Source of the DNA: Sphingobacterium tabacisoli
GTDB lineage: Bacteria > Bacteroidota > Bacteroidia > Sphingobacteriales > Sphingobacteriaceae
Length of the DNA stretch: 64,000 nucleotides
NCBI RefSeq assembly: GCF_017908035.1
Contig: NZ_JAEQMU010000001.1
Coordinates: forward strand, 620,001 to 684,000
Reading direction: 5' to 3'
The translations under genes were made by a program, and so were the position numbers. Shown one piece after another: positions 29,425 through 38,616 of the stretch (positions are counted from its first letter, which is position 1; each line of letters starts with the position of its first letter). A model generated the notes under the pieces. It was not told the DNA's origin and did not search any database. It worked only from the letters and a program-made list of their open reading frames with translations.

Positions 29425-30075
29425 ATGAATCGAACTTTCTTAGTATTAGTAATGGTGTTTCTGTACAGCATGGTATTTGCGCAATCTGGAGCAGACACTA
29501 TCCATTATAAAAAGGTTTACTATTTTGCCGGAACAGGATTAGGAATCCCCTTGGGAAAGACGAGAGATGTGCTTTCGCCCAAGCTCTTTGTCGGCAGTAT
29601 GGGATTGGATATCACCCTGAATAATCCAAAGTATTATTTATACCCCGCATTGTATTTATTAGCATTCAAGTATGACCAAAAGGCTCAGGACCCCGAATTC
29701 AATACGATAATAAAAAATGGGCTTTCCAATTTCTATATGTTGAGTTTGGCAGCGGGAACGAGAAGGCAGTTTGAACGGTTGAATACTTACGTCTATCTAG
29801 GCCCTACAATTGGCCTGGTACATGAACCAAGATCCAATCTCGTTGGCGATGTGGTCAATATCGAGTATTTAAAATCCATTGCATTTGGCACCAAACTGGG
29901 GGTAGGTGCTGACTACCGTTTTAGTGGCTTTTTTATTGGCACAGAGGTAGGATATATGTACAATGTAAATAGGGTGCAGAAACAACCTTTTCACGCTTTA
30001 ACGCTGATGGTTGGTCTCAAATCGGATATAACCCGGCTGAGCGATAAGGTAGTTGATATTTTGGCACCCCATTAA
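29425..30075 (+). CDS. Small outer-membrane beta-barrel-like protein
   Basis: Exported protein of 216 residues. The signal peptide MNRTFLVLVMVFLYSMVFAQ is followed by repeated beta strands with Gly and aromatic residues (YYFAGTGLGIPLG, YVYLGPTIGLVHE, FGTKLGVGADYRF and FFIGTEVGYMYNV), which looks like a small outer-membrane barrel of the OmpA/PorT-like type. After the last strand the protein continues with about 15 residues, so the end is not a classical terminal Phe. No function can be assigned. It stands alone 105 bases after the wbqC-like gene. Confidence 0.75.
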   Translation: MNRTFLVLVMVFLYSMVFAQSGADTIHYKKVYYFAGTGLGIPLGKTRDVLSPKLFVGSMGLDITLNNPKYYLYPALYLLAFKYDQKAQDPEFNTIIKNGLSNFYMLSLAAGTRRQFERLNTYVYLGPTIGLVHEPRSNLVGDVVNIEYLKSIAFGTKLGVGADYRFSGFFIGTEVGYMYNVNRVQKQPFHALTLMVGLKSDITRLSDKVVDILAPH

Positions 30076-30126
30076 AACTTCCCAATGCTTAAGAATCGTA
30101 TAATTTGATTAAGAGAAACGGGTGTC

Positions 30127-30269
30127 TGTTAAAAAATGTTAACGACTCCTGAAAGATATACTTTAAGAAGTAAAACGACGTTCTAGAGGTGAATATAACA
30201 TTCATAATTTCATAATTTAGGTTAATAATTGGTTTGGTAAATCCTGAAGTTCCCCGCTTCAGGATTTTT
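30127..30269 (+). ncRNA. Repeat element copy 1: candidate small RNA gene with promoter and terminator
   Basis: Copy 1 of a three-copy element. Paired TGTTAA motifs at 30127-30132 and 30137-30142 are followed 14 bases later by TATACT (30157-30162). After a variable stretch the conserved block starts at 30201 (TTCATAATTTCAT), contains 27 bases identical in all copies (30215-30241), and ends in the hairpin AATCCTGAAG-TTCCCCG-CTTCAGGATT plus T5. A transcript of about 100 bases is predicted. No gene is seen in the 550-base gap 30076-30625, which is filled mainly by copies 1 and 2. It could also serve as a terminator of the upstream barrel gene. Confidence 0.5.
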
Positions 30270-30406
30270 CTATTTAGTGACGTTTTGTCATCCAACCTGA
30301 AGGAGGGGAGTGCATTTCTTGTTTGTCAGTCCTGTCAAGGTGATACCGAGAAAATTATAAAAATAATGACAAGAGAAATTTTATTTATCGAAGCGTAATA
30401 TTTTTT

Positions 30407-30553
30407 TGTTAAAATACTGTTAAAATTCAATTACCTTATGAGTTTGGTACCTCATTTGCATTAGTTGTATTGAATATAAAATTCATAATTTCATATTTAG
30501 GTTAATAATTGGTTTGGTAAATCCTGGAGCTCCCCGCTTCAGGATTTTTTTTT
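30407..30553 (+). ncRNA. Repeat element copy 2: candidate small RNA gene
   Basis: Copy 2, in the same orientation, 281 bases after copy 1. TGTTAA pairs lie at 30407-30412 and 30418-30423. The conserved block starts at 30482, exactly 58 bases after the second TGTTAA as in copy 1. The invariant 27 bases are 30495-30521. The hairpin arms differ from copy 1 by one base that keeps a G-U pair, and a run of nine T follows. The variable part bears no likeness to copy 1. Confidence 0.5.
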
Positions 30554-30625
30554 GAAACGAGTTATAATTAACGCTACTGTGCGGCGTTCATTTCGGGTGA
30601 TAGATCAGTGGCATTCAGTGTCAAG

Positions 30626-31339
30626 TTAGAAGTTCAGCTTAGTAATATCCCACGTAGCGGTATGGAAGATCAGGAGCTGGTTCTTCGTTGGGGTGCTTCC
30701 CGTTATTATTTTCAATGTCTCCTGCACCATCATCAGTCCGAGTATGCCAGGCACAGTGTTTAATACCCCATTTTGGTCACAACTAGGCACATCGTCTGGA
30801 TGCGGCGCGGTGGGAAATAGGTGCCGAAGATTTTTAGAACCCTCATGATTGAAAACTGCCAGCTGTATTTCAAAATTGAGTACCGAACCGTATACCAAGG
30901 GTTTGTTCTGTCGGACACAGGCATCATTGATAGCATATCGACTGCTAAAGTTGTCCGTGCCATCGAGTACAATATCATATGCCGAGACATAATCGTCTAG
31001 ACTTGCCTCTGTTACTTTAGCGATAATGGGTTCAAACCTGACTTCCGGATTAAGTGCTTCAATGGCTTCTGCCGCCGAAAGAACCTTGGGCATCGCCAGG
31101 TTTTTGTGCTTATGTATCACTTGCCGATGTAGATTGTGGATTTCCACTTGGTCAAAATCGATGCAAGCAATCGTACCTACTCCCGCGGCGGCAAGGTAAA
31201 GCAGGATAGGCGAACCTAGTCCACCGGCACCGATTACAAGGACACGGCTTTGGCATAGCTGTACTTGTCCAGCTATGCCAATAGGAGCGAAAGATATTTG
31301 CTTTTTATAGCGCAGTATTTGTTCTTTTGTTAGCTTCAT
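30626..31339 (-). CDS. thiF: ThiF/MoeB-family adenylyltransferase of the thiamine operon
   Basis: E1-like enzyme of 237 residues that would adenylate the C-terminal glycine of ThiS so that sulfur can be loaded for thiazole synthesis. The nucleotide-binding motif is VIGAGGLGSPILLYLA near residue 32, followed by DFDQVEIHNLHRQ and the ILDGTDNFSSR-type block. The sulfur-transfer cysteine lies in PSCDQNGVLNTVPG. The two CxxC zinc pairs usual in ThiF and MoeB are missing, and the protein ends early after the position of the second pair. It is the last gene of the thi operon. Confidence 0.88.
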   Translation of the reverse strand: MKLTKEQILRYKKQISFAPIGIAGQVQLCQSRVLVIGAGGLGSPILLYLAAAGVGTIACIDFDQVEIHNLHRQVIHKHKNLAMPKVLSAAEAIEALNPEVRFEPIIAKVTEASLDDYVSAYDIVLDGTDNFSSRYAINDACVRQNKPLVYGSVLNFEIQLAVFNHEGSKNLRHLFPTAPHPDDVPSCDQNGVLNTVPGILGLMMVQETLKIITGSTPTKNQLLIFHTATWDITKLNF

Positions 31340-31360
31340 ATCGAGATAATTTTTTATTGC

Positions 31361-32473
31361 TTAATACTCCATCTGCCAGTCTTTCCATACAGGTTGATAC
31401 CCTTTTTTTGCAATCAGGGATGCTATTTCCGCAGGAGAACGCTCGTCGCTGATTTCAAACTGCTCCAACGATTCTGGAGCGATAACATAGCCCCCGGGGT
31501 TGGTTTTGGATCCAGCACTCATCGCGGTGACTCCCAATGGGATAATATGGTCCCTAAATAACGGATGCTCCCGTGTCGATAGCGATAGCTCCAAATCCGG
31601 ATTCCAGATTCGATAAGCACATATCAGTTGCAGTAAATCATCGTCCCGCATGAGAAAATTAGGTTCGACCGTTCCGGTAGCCGGACGCAGTCTCGGAAAG
31701 GAAACACTGTATTTTGTACGCCAATAGTTTTTCTGTAGGTAATCGATATGCAAAGCGGTAAAGAAGCTGTCTACACGCCAGTCCTCCAGACCAAGTAATA
31801 CCCCGAGCCCAATCTTATGCATACCTGCTCTACCGATTCGGTCCGGAGTCTCTAAGCGATATTGAAAATTAGATTTCTTTCCCTTGGGGTGATAGGTTTT
31901 GTACACCTCTTGATGATACGTCTCCTGGTACACCATGACTGCATTTACCTTCGCCTCGTGCAACGCCAGATAGTCTTCGTAATCGAGGGGTTGTACCTCT
32001 ATAGAGATTTGGGAAAATAGGGATGTCAGTTGCTCTACCGCTTGTAGAAAGTAGGGCGTACCGACGGTGTGGTTTGATTCGCCTGTCACCAATAAGGCGT
32101 GCTGAAAGCCCATGGCTTTAAGTGCTTTGGCTTCTATGTCTATTTCGCTAGGGGTTAATGTACGCCGAGGGAGCTTATTGTCCATACTAAAGCCACAATA
32201 AGTACATATATTCTGGCACTCGTTACTTAGGTATAATGGTGCGTAGAGCTGTATGTTCTTGCCAAATCGGCGGGTCGTAATCTGATGCGATAGTTGAGCC
32301 ATCTCTTCGAGCATTGGTTTGGCCGTCGGTGACAGGAGATATAGAAAATCAATGATATTACGTTGACTCTTGTGAAGCGATTGTTTAACCTGTTCGGGCG
32401 TGGTGCTGTATATCTTCTGCGTTATTTCCTCCCAAGAGTAGGTCTTGAAAATCGAGGTAAATGTCGTATCCAT
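31361..32473 (-). CDS. thiH: 2-iminoacetate synthase ThiH
   Basis: Radical SAM enzyme of 370 residues that cleaves tyrosine to give dehydroglycine for the thiazole ring and p-cresol. The Fe-S cluster motif CxxxCxxC is CQNICTYC near residue 87 within the family block APLYLSNEC. The VTGESNHTVGTPYF and SFPRLRPATG segments are typical ThiH. The presence of ThiH rather than the glycine oxidase ThiO indicates the anaerobe/facultative route. It lies two bases after thiG and 21 bases before thiF. Confidence 0.96.
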   Translation of the reverse strand: MDTTFTSIFKTYSWEEITQKIYSTTPEQVKQSLHKSQRNIIDFLYLLSPTAKPMLEEMAQLSHQITTRRFGKNIQLYAPLYLSNECQNICTYCGFSMDNKLPRRTLTPSEIDIEAKALKAMGFQHALLVTGESNHTVGTPYFLQAVEQLTSLFSQISIEVQPLDYEDYLALHEAKVNAVMVYQETYHQEVYKTYHPKGKKSNFQYRLETPDRIGRAGMHKIGLGVLLGLEDWRVDSFFTALHIDYLQKNYWRTKYSVSFPRLRPATGTVEPNFLMRDDDLLQLICAYRIWNPDLELSLSTREHPLFRDHIIPLGVTAMSAGSKTNPGGYVIAPESLEQFEISDERSPAEIASLIAKKGYQPVWKDWQMEY

Positions 32474-32475
32474 CT

Positions 32476-33252
32476 TTAGTAAGGTTGGGTTAGAAACTCC
32501 GTCAACGGACTGCTTCCTGCCGCTTTGGCTTCCGTGCTATTTATTCCGATTTCATAAGCGAGACGGCCGGCTTCTATCGCTGTAGAGAACGCTTGGGCGA
32601 TGGCTGCTGGATTATTTGAAACAGCGATAGCGGTGTTTATTAATACAGCGTCTGCGCCGATTTCCATGGCTTTGCACGCATCGGAAGGTGTACCGATACC
32701 CGCATCGACAATAACCGGAACACGGCTCTGCTCGATGATGATAGATAAGAAATCGAGCGTCTTCAAGCCTTGATTACTACCTATTGGCGAACCTAAGGGC
32801 ATTACTGCTGCTGTGCCCGCATCTTCGAGACGCTTACAAAGTACAGGGTCGGCATGGATATAAGGGAGCACGATAAAACCGAGCTTAGCCAACTCTTCAC
32901 AGGCCAGCAATGTTTCTATAGGGTCAGGCATCAGGTATTTAGGGTCTGGATGTATTTCGAGTTTAATCCAGTTAGTCTGCATAGCTTCCCGGGCGAGTTG
33001 TGCGGCAAGTACGGCTTCTTTTGCCGTTCTTGCTCCCGAGGTGTTGGGTAGCAACTGCATTTGATTCTGGTCGATATAGGATAATATATCATCTTCTTCG
33101 GCCTCTTGATCTACGCGTTTTAAGGCTACCGTCACCAATTCACTTTTGGAGGCGACTAGGGCGTCCTTCATGATCTGAGGTGAGCCAAATTTGCCGGTTC
33201 CGATAAAAAAGCGGGATTGAAAAGTGCGGTCAGCTATTATTAATGGGGTCAT
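32476..33252 (-). CDS. thiG: Thiazole synthase ThiG
   Basis: TIM-barrel enzyme of 258 residues that joins deoxyxylulose phosphate, dehydroglycine and ThiS-bound sulfur into the thiazole phosphate. The start [14 protein letters not shown], the Schiff-base lysine block [17 protein letters not shown] and the phosphate-binding [32 protein letters not shown] are all present. ThiG forms a complex with ThiS and works with ThiH, whose genes are in the same operon. Length is standard. Confidence 0.97.
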   Translation of the reverse strand: MTPLIIADRTFQSRFFIGTGKFGSPQIMKDALVASKSELVTVALKRVDQEAEEDDILSYIDQNQMQLLPNTSGARTAKEAVLAAQLAREAMQTNWIKLEIHPDPKYLMPDPIETLLACEELAKLGFIVLPYIHADPVLCKRLEDAGTAAVMPLGSPIGSNQGLKTLDFLSIIIEQSRVPVIVDAGIGTPSDACKAMEIGADAVLINTAIAVSNNPAAIAQAFSTAIEAGRLAYEIGINSTEAKAAGSSPLTEFLTQPY

Positions 33253-33275
33253 AGGATATAGGGTTTAAGTTTTAA

Positions 33276-33857
33276 TCAGGGATTAGGGGTGTCCAATTCT
33301 TTCGACATAGCCACACCATATAAGCCTATCTTAGATAGGACATCGATATCGTCGTAGCGTACGCCGCCAATCGCAAATAGGGGTGGTATGGAGCGGTCTT
33401 TTAGCTGTTCGAAAAGCTGCTGATAGCCTTCAAAACCAAGCGTGGGACTAAGATTCTTTTTGGTTTTTGTAAAACGTAAGGGACCGACACCAATATAATT
33501 GCAACGCTCGTCGACCCGTTGGAGAATATCCTGCAGGGTATTGGCCGTGCCTCCGATGATTTTCTTATCACCCAGTTTTATTCGGGCGATATCGATACTT
33601 TCATCTTCCAGCCCGAGATGTACGCCGTCGGCATCGACAGTCCGTGCGATATCAATATGGTCGTTGATAATATAAATGAAGTTGTAGGTTCGTTGCAATT
33701 GCTTTACCTGTTTGGCAAGTGCCAATAACGACGACGAATCTTCCGTTTTAAAGCGGAGTTGCACCCAGGTGATTCCTTTCTCCAATACGGCTATGATATT
33801 TTGGAGTTGCTCTCCTGCAGTCTCTCCAGAGGATATATACTGAATTTTACTGTACAT
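33276..33857 (-). CDS. thiE: Thiamine phosphate synthase ThiE
   Basis: Enzyme of 193 residues that couples hydroxymethylpyrimidine diphosphate and thiazole phosphate to thiamine phosphate. The substrate motifs are present: WVQLRFK near residue 31 (diphosphate-binding Gln, Arg and Lys), FIYIINDHIDIA, ADGVHLGLED, and IGVGPLRFTKTKKN. The glycine-rich end FAIGGVRYDD closes the phosphate site. It is slightly shorter than ThiE of E. coli. This is the more complete of the two ThiE-like proteins in the operon. Confidence 0.9.
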   Translation of the reverse strand: MYSKIQYISSGETAGEQLQNIIAVLEKGITWVQLRFKTEDSSSLLALAKQVKQLQRTYNFIYIINDHIDIARTVDADGVHLGLEDESIDIARIKLGDKKIIGGTANTLQDILQRVDERCNYIGVGPLRFTKTKKNLSPTLGFEGYQQLFEQLKDRSIPPLFAIGGVRYDDIDVLSKIGLYGVAMSKELDTPNP

Positions 33858-33863
33858 GTTTTC

Positions 33864-34448
33864 TTATAAATTATTATGCCATAGCTTGTAGCAAGTTTTA
33901 AATGAGACCAAAGGATTAGGAGACAACCAGACGCTACCACACAGCGCCACATCCTCAAAGTGCTGTTTTAGCGACTCGATGTTGTCCTGATCTATACCGC
34001 CTAATGCGATGAGGTTTGTCCGAAAATTGGAGCGTTTCCCCGTATCGCGTATGGCCTCATTGGCCCGATAATCATGCTTCGAAATACTCGTAAACAGAGG
34101 GCTTATAAAAGCATCCTGATAGGCCTGCGGTAGCTTGTTGAATGTTGCCCAATCGTGCACTGAAGTACTCCGGCGATACCCCTCGAGTTCACGAGGGGTA
34201 AAAGACATTGGACGCGATGAAGCGGAATAATGTAAACGCTCTAAGCCCCAGGTACGGCTTTGCTCCTGATAGCTGTGGACTACCAGCTTCTTTCGCTCTT
34301 GTACCGTAAAACCATGGATAAACATTTTGAGTTCTTCTAGGGATAGGGCAGGTTTCCGGATATGGACAATCACTTCGGGATAGGTAATAAATGTCCGTAT
34401 CAGTTTGCTTTCGTTATCCGTAGCCTCTGCTAATGTTATGATGCGCAT
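33864..34448 (-). CDS. Second ThiE/TenI-like protein
   Basis: TIM-barrel protein of 194 residues related to ThiE and TenI, lying directly between thiC (end to start with no gap) and thiE. The family pattern can be traced in VIVHIRKPALSLEELK, AFISPLFTSISKHDYR and LIALGGIDQDNIESLK, but the ND and HLG motifs of ThiE are replaced (KLVVHSYQEQ and LERLHYSA). It may therefore have a different activity, like TenI, which aromatises the thiazole product, or be a helper of ThiE. The assignment to the fold is good, the function open. Confidence 0.75.
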   Translation of the reverse strand: MRIITLAEATDNESKLIRTFITYPEVIVHIRKPALSLEELKMFIHGFTVQERKKLVVHSYQEQSRTWGLERLHYSASSRPMSFTPRELEGYRRSTSVHDWATFNKLPQAYQDAFISPLFTSISKHDYRANEAIRDTGKRSNFRTNLIALGGIDQDNIESLKQHFEDVALCGSVWLSPNPLVSFKTCYKLWHNNL

Positions 34449-36496
<2,048 letters not shown>

Positions 36497-36581
36497 CGTA
36501 TTAAATAGTTTAATATTAATACTTTAGGAATGCAGTCAAAGCATAGCTATCGATGGATAGCCATTAAGTGAAAGGTACACT

Positions 36582-36661
36582 TACTTTTCCCTACGCTAGT
36601 ATGAACTAGATCAGGTTCCAAGGGTAAAATCTCAGCCTGCCTTGCAGACACCCCTAAAGTA
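36582..36661 (-). promoter_or_regulatory. TPP riboswitch (THI element) controlling the thi operon
   Basis: On the minus strand the aptamer reads from GGGGTGTCTG through GGCTGAGA, ACCC, GAACCTGATCTAGTTC and TACTAGCGTAGGGAA, all hallmark segments in the right order. ACTTT and AAAGT close stem P1. The 86 bases between the aptamer and thiS hold two hairpins (AAGTG/CACTT and TGGCTATC/GATAGCTA-type arms) and no T-run, so control is probably at translation or through another fold. The operon promoter was not clear: TATCCTTG about 15 bases upstream is a near match. Confidence 0.95.
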
Positions 36662-36723
36662 TTTGATACAAGGATAAGGGATATTGTTGTGAAATAAAAA
36701 TTTTTTAAGTATTTGTTTCTTTT

Positions 36724-36875
36724 TGTTAAAAAGTGTTAATACCGAGAAGGGTTTATACTAAGTATGGAGGAGTGGCGTTTCTTTAATAAAAGAAAGTAAG
36801 AATTTCATAATTTCATATTTAGGTTAATAATTGGTTTGGTAAAAACCTGAAGTTCCCAGCTTCAGGTTTTTTTTT
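36724..36875 (+). ncRNA. Repeat element copy 3: candidate small RNA gene with no upstream gene on its strand
   Basis: Copy 3 of the element, about 6.3 kb from copies 1-2 on the other side of the thi operon. TGTTAA pairs at 36724-36729 and 36734-36739 and TATACT at 36754-36759 keep the spacing of copy 1. The conserved block starts at 36804, the 27 invariant bases are 36817-36843, and the hairpin CCTGAAG-loop-CTTCAGG is followed by nine T. At the stem base copy 1 has T-A and copy 3 has A-T, a compensating change. Genes on both sides are on the minus strand. The terminator overlaps the end of the acetyltransferase gene. The 377-base gap 36497-36873 holds only this and the riboswitch. Confidence 0.55.
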
Positions 36876-37503
36876 ATTCCTCTATATCGGTATTAAACTC
36901 GATAGGCCGATTCTGAAAATAGAATTTCTTATCCTCTTCGGTGATCGCCCGAAGTACTTTGCAGGGATTGCCTACAGCGATAACATTGTCCGGGATGTCT
37001 TTGGTGACCACACTTCCTGAACCGATAACGGTATTGTTGCCGATGGTTACATTGGGGTTGATGACAACATGACCTCCAATCCAGACATTGTCACCTATGG
37101 TTACAGGCAGGGCGTACTCTAGTCCGGTATTGCGCAGCTCGTGGTGTATGGGGTGGCCAGCGGTATAAATGGAGACCGAAGGGCCCAGCATAACGTTATT
37201 GCCTATTTTTACGGGAGCACAATCCAGAATCGTTAGGTGGTAATTCGAAAAGAAGAACTCTCCAATCTCAATATTAAATCCATAATCGCAGTAGAAAGGT
37301 TGTTCTATACAGAACAAGCCTTCCGTCTTACCGAATAGTCCGCGGATAAGGCCCTTACGTTCCCTATGGTTTTTAGGGTCTATTTGATTATACCTGAAGC
37401 ATAAGCGCTGCGCCTTGAGCCGAAGCGTAGTTAACTCCTTCCGATTGGCATAATAGGGCTCGCCTGAAATCATTTTCTCTTGTTCTGATAGCGTACTTTG
37501 CAT
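36874..37503 (-). CDS. Maltose/galactoside O-acetyltransferase-type protein
   Basis: Acetyl-CoA-dependent sugar O-acetyltransferase of 209 residues. The maltose acetyltransferase N-terminal helix pair is present (EKMISGEPYYANRKELTTLRLKAQ), followed by the left-handed beta-helix of hexapeptide repeats (IGNNVMLGPSVSIYTAGHPI, IGDNVWIGGHVVINPNVTIG, NNTVIGSGSVVTKD). The catalytic histidine is probably in TAGHPIHHELR. The physiological sugar is unknown. It is divergent from gpsA and its end lies on the terminator of repeat copy 3. Confidence 0.93.
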   Translation of the reverse strand: MQSTLSEQEKMISGEPYYANRKELTTLRLKAQRLCFRYNQIDPKNHRERKGLIRGLFGKTEGLFCIEQPFYCDYGFNIEIGEFFFSNYHLTILDCAPVKIGNNVMLGPSVSIYTAGHPIHHELRNTGLEYALPVTIGDNVWIGGHVVINPNVTIGNNTVIGSGSVVTKDIPDNVIAVGNPCKVLRAITEEDKKFYFQNRPIEFNTDIEE

Positions 37504-37590
37504 AGATATTGGATTGAAAGGGTGAATATACTAAAAGTCACTTTTATATAATTAATCTAGCCCTAAAAGGGCTGTTAATTTATTATTAAT

Positions 37591-37598
37591 TATCTTTG
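37591..37598 (+). promoter_or_regulatory. -7 box next to the gpsA start
   Basis: TATCTTTG is a full TAnnTTTG match and ends six bases before the first ATG of gpsA (37605), so the transcript would have almost no leader. A clear -33 TTG is absent. Confidence 0.45.
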
Positions 37599-37604
37599 CC
37601 TGGA

Positions 37605-38615
37605 ATGATGGATAATTCAAAATCAAAGATTGCAATAATTGGAAGTGGGAGCTGGGCGACAGCGATGATTAAGATGTTGACCGATAGCACGCTTTCCAAA
37701 GAAGTATTTTGGTGGGTTCGTAAACCTGAGGATGTAACGTTTATTAGAGAGTATAAGCATAATCCGAGCTACTTAAGCGCTGTAGAGGTAAAAGTACAAC
37801 CCGAAAATATCAGTTCTGATGTCAAATCTGTGGTATCACAGTGCGATATTATCGTATTAAACACTCCAGCGGCTTATTTGAAGTCTGCATTGGAGGGACT
37901 TACTGCCGCGGACTTTAAGGACAAGACGATTGTCTCCGCTATTAAGGGAATTATTCCTGACGAGAATCAGATTGTAGGAGAGTACCTACGTACACATTAC
38001 GGTATTCCGCTAGAGCGCATTGTCGTAATCGGTGGTCCTTGTCATGCTGAAGAAGTGGCACAGGAGAAATTGTCTTATTTGACCTTTGCCAGCAGTACAG
38101 CGGAGGAAGCAAAAGCGGTAGCCGCATTATATGCATCGCGTTATATCAATACGATTATCTCCAATGATGTTATCGGTATCGAGTATGGCGCTGTATTAAA
38201 GAATATCTACGCTCTAGCTGGAGGAATATGTCACGGGCTAGGTTATGGTGACAATTTTCAAGCGGTGTTGATTTCAAATGCAATCCGCGAGATGAATTAC
38301 TTTGTAGAAGCATTGGCACCACAGTATAGGGATATTAAGGCTTCGGCCTACCTCGGCGATTTGCTAGTCACAGCTTATTCGCAATTCAGCCGTAACCGTA
38401 CATTCGGTAATATGATTGGTAAAGGGTATACCGTGCAGTCCGCTCAGTTGGAGATGAATATGGTGGCTGAAGGGTATTACGCTTCCGCTTGTATACAGAG
38501 TGTGATTCAGCGATTCGGACTAGCTATGCCGATATGCAATATGGTATTCCAGGTATTGTACAATCATCAGCCTGCGAGTGCTGAAGTAACTAAACTGGCA
38601 AAAGATTTTACATAA
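37605..38615 (+). CDS. gpsA: NAD(P)-dependent glycerol-3-phosphate dehydrogenase
   Basis: Enzyme of 336 residues that makes sn-glycerol 3-phosphate from dihydroxyacetone phosphate for phospholipids. The dinucleotide-binding motif is IIGSGSWATAM. Other family blocks are IVLNTPAAYL, GGPCHAEEVA, the catalytic lysine region GAVLKNIYALAGGI, and NFQAVLISNAIREM. ATG 37605 or 37608 is the start; the TTG further upstream belongs to the -7 box. It opens a run with hemF and two M16 peptidase genes. Confidence 0.96.
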   Translation: MMDNSKSKIAIIGSGSWATAMIKMLTDSTLSKEVFWWVRKPEDVTFIREYKHNPSYLSAVEVKVQPENISSDVKSVVSQCDIIVLNTPAAYLKSALEGLTAADFKDKTIVSAIKGIIPDENQIVGEYLRTHYGIPLERIVVIGGPCHAEEVAQEKLSYLTFASSTAEEAKAVAALYASRYINTIISNDVIGIEYGAVLKNIYALAGGICHGLGYGDNFQAVLISNAIREMNYFVEALAPQYRDIKASAYLGDLLVTAYSQFSRNRTFGNMIGKGYTVQSAQLEMNMVAEGYYASACIQSVIQRFGLAMPICNMVFQVLYNHQPASAEVTKLAKDFT

Positions 38616-38616
38616 G

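Noticed and set aside
30089-30295. 68-codon minus-strand frame over repeat copy 1
   Set aside because: Runs antisense through the hairpin and conserved RNA block, and copies 2 and 3 do not keep the frame.
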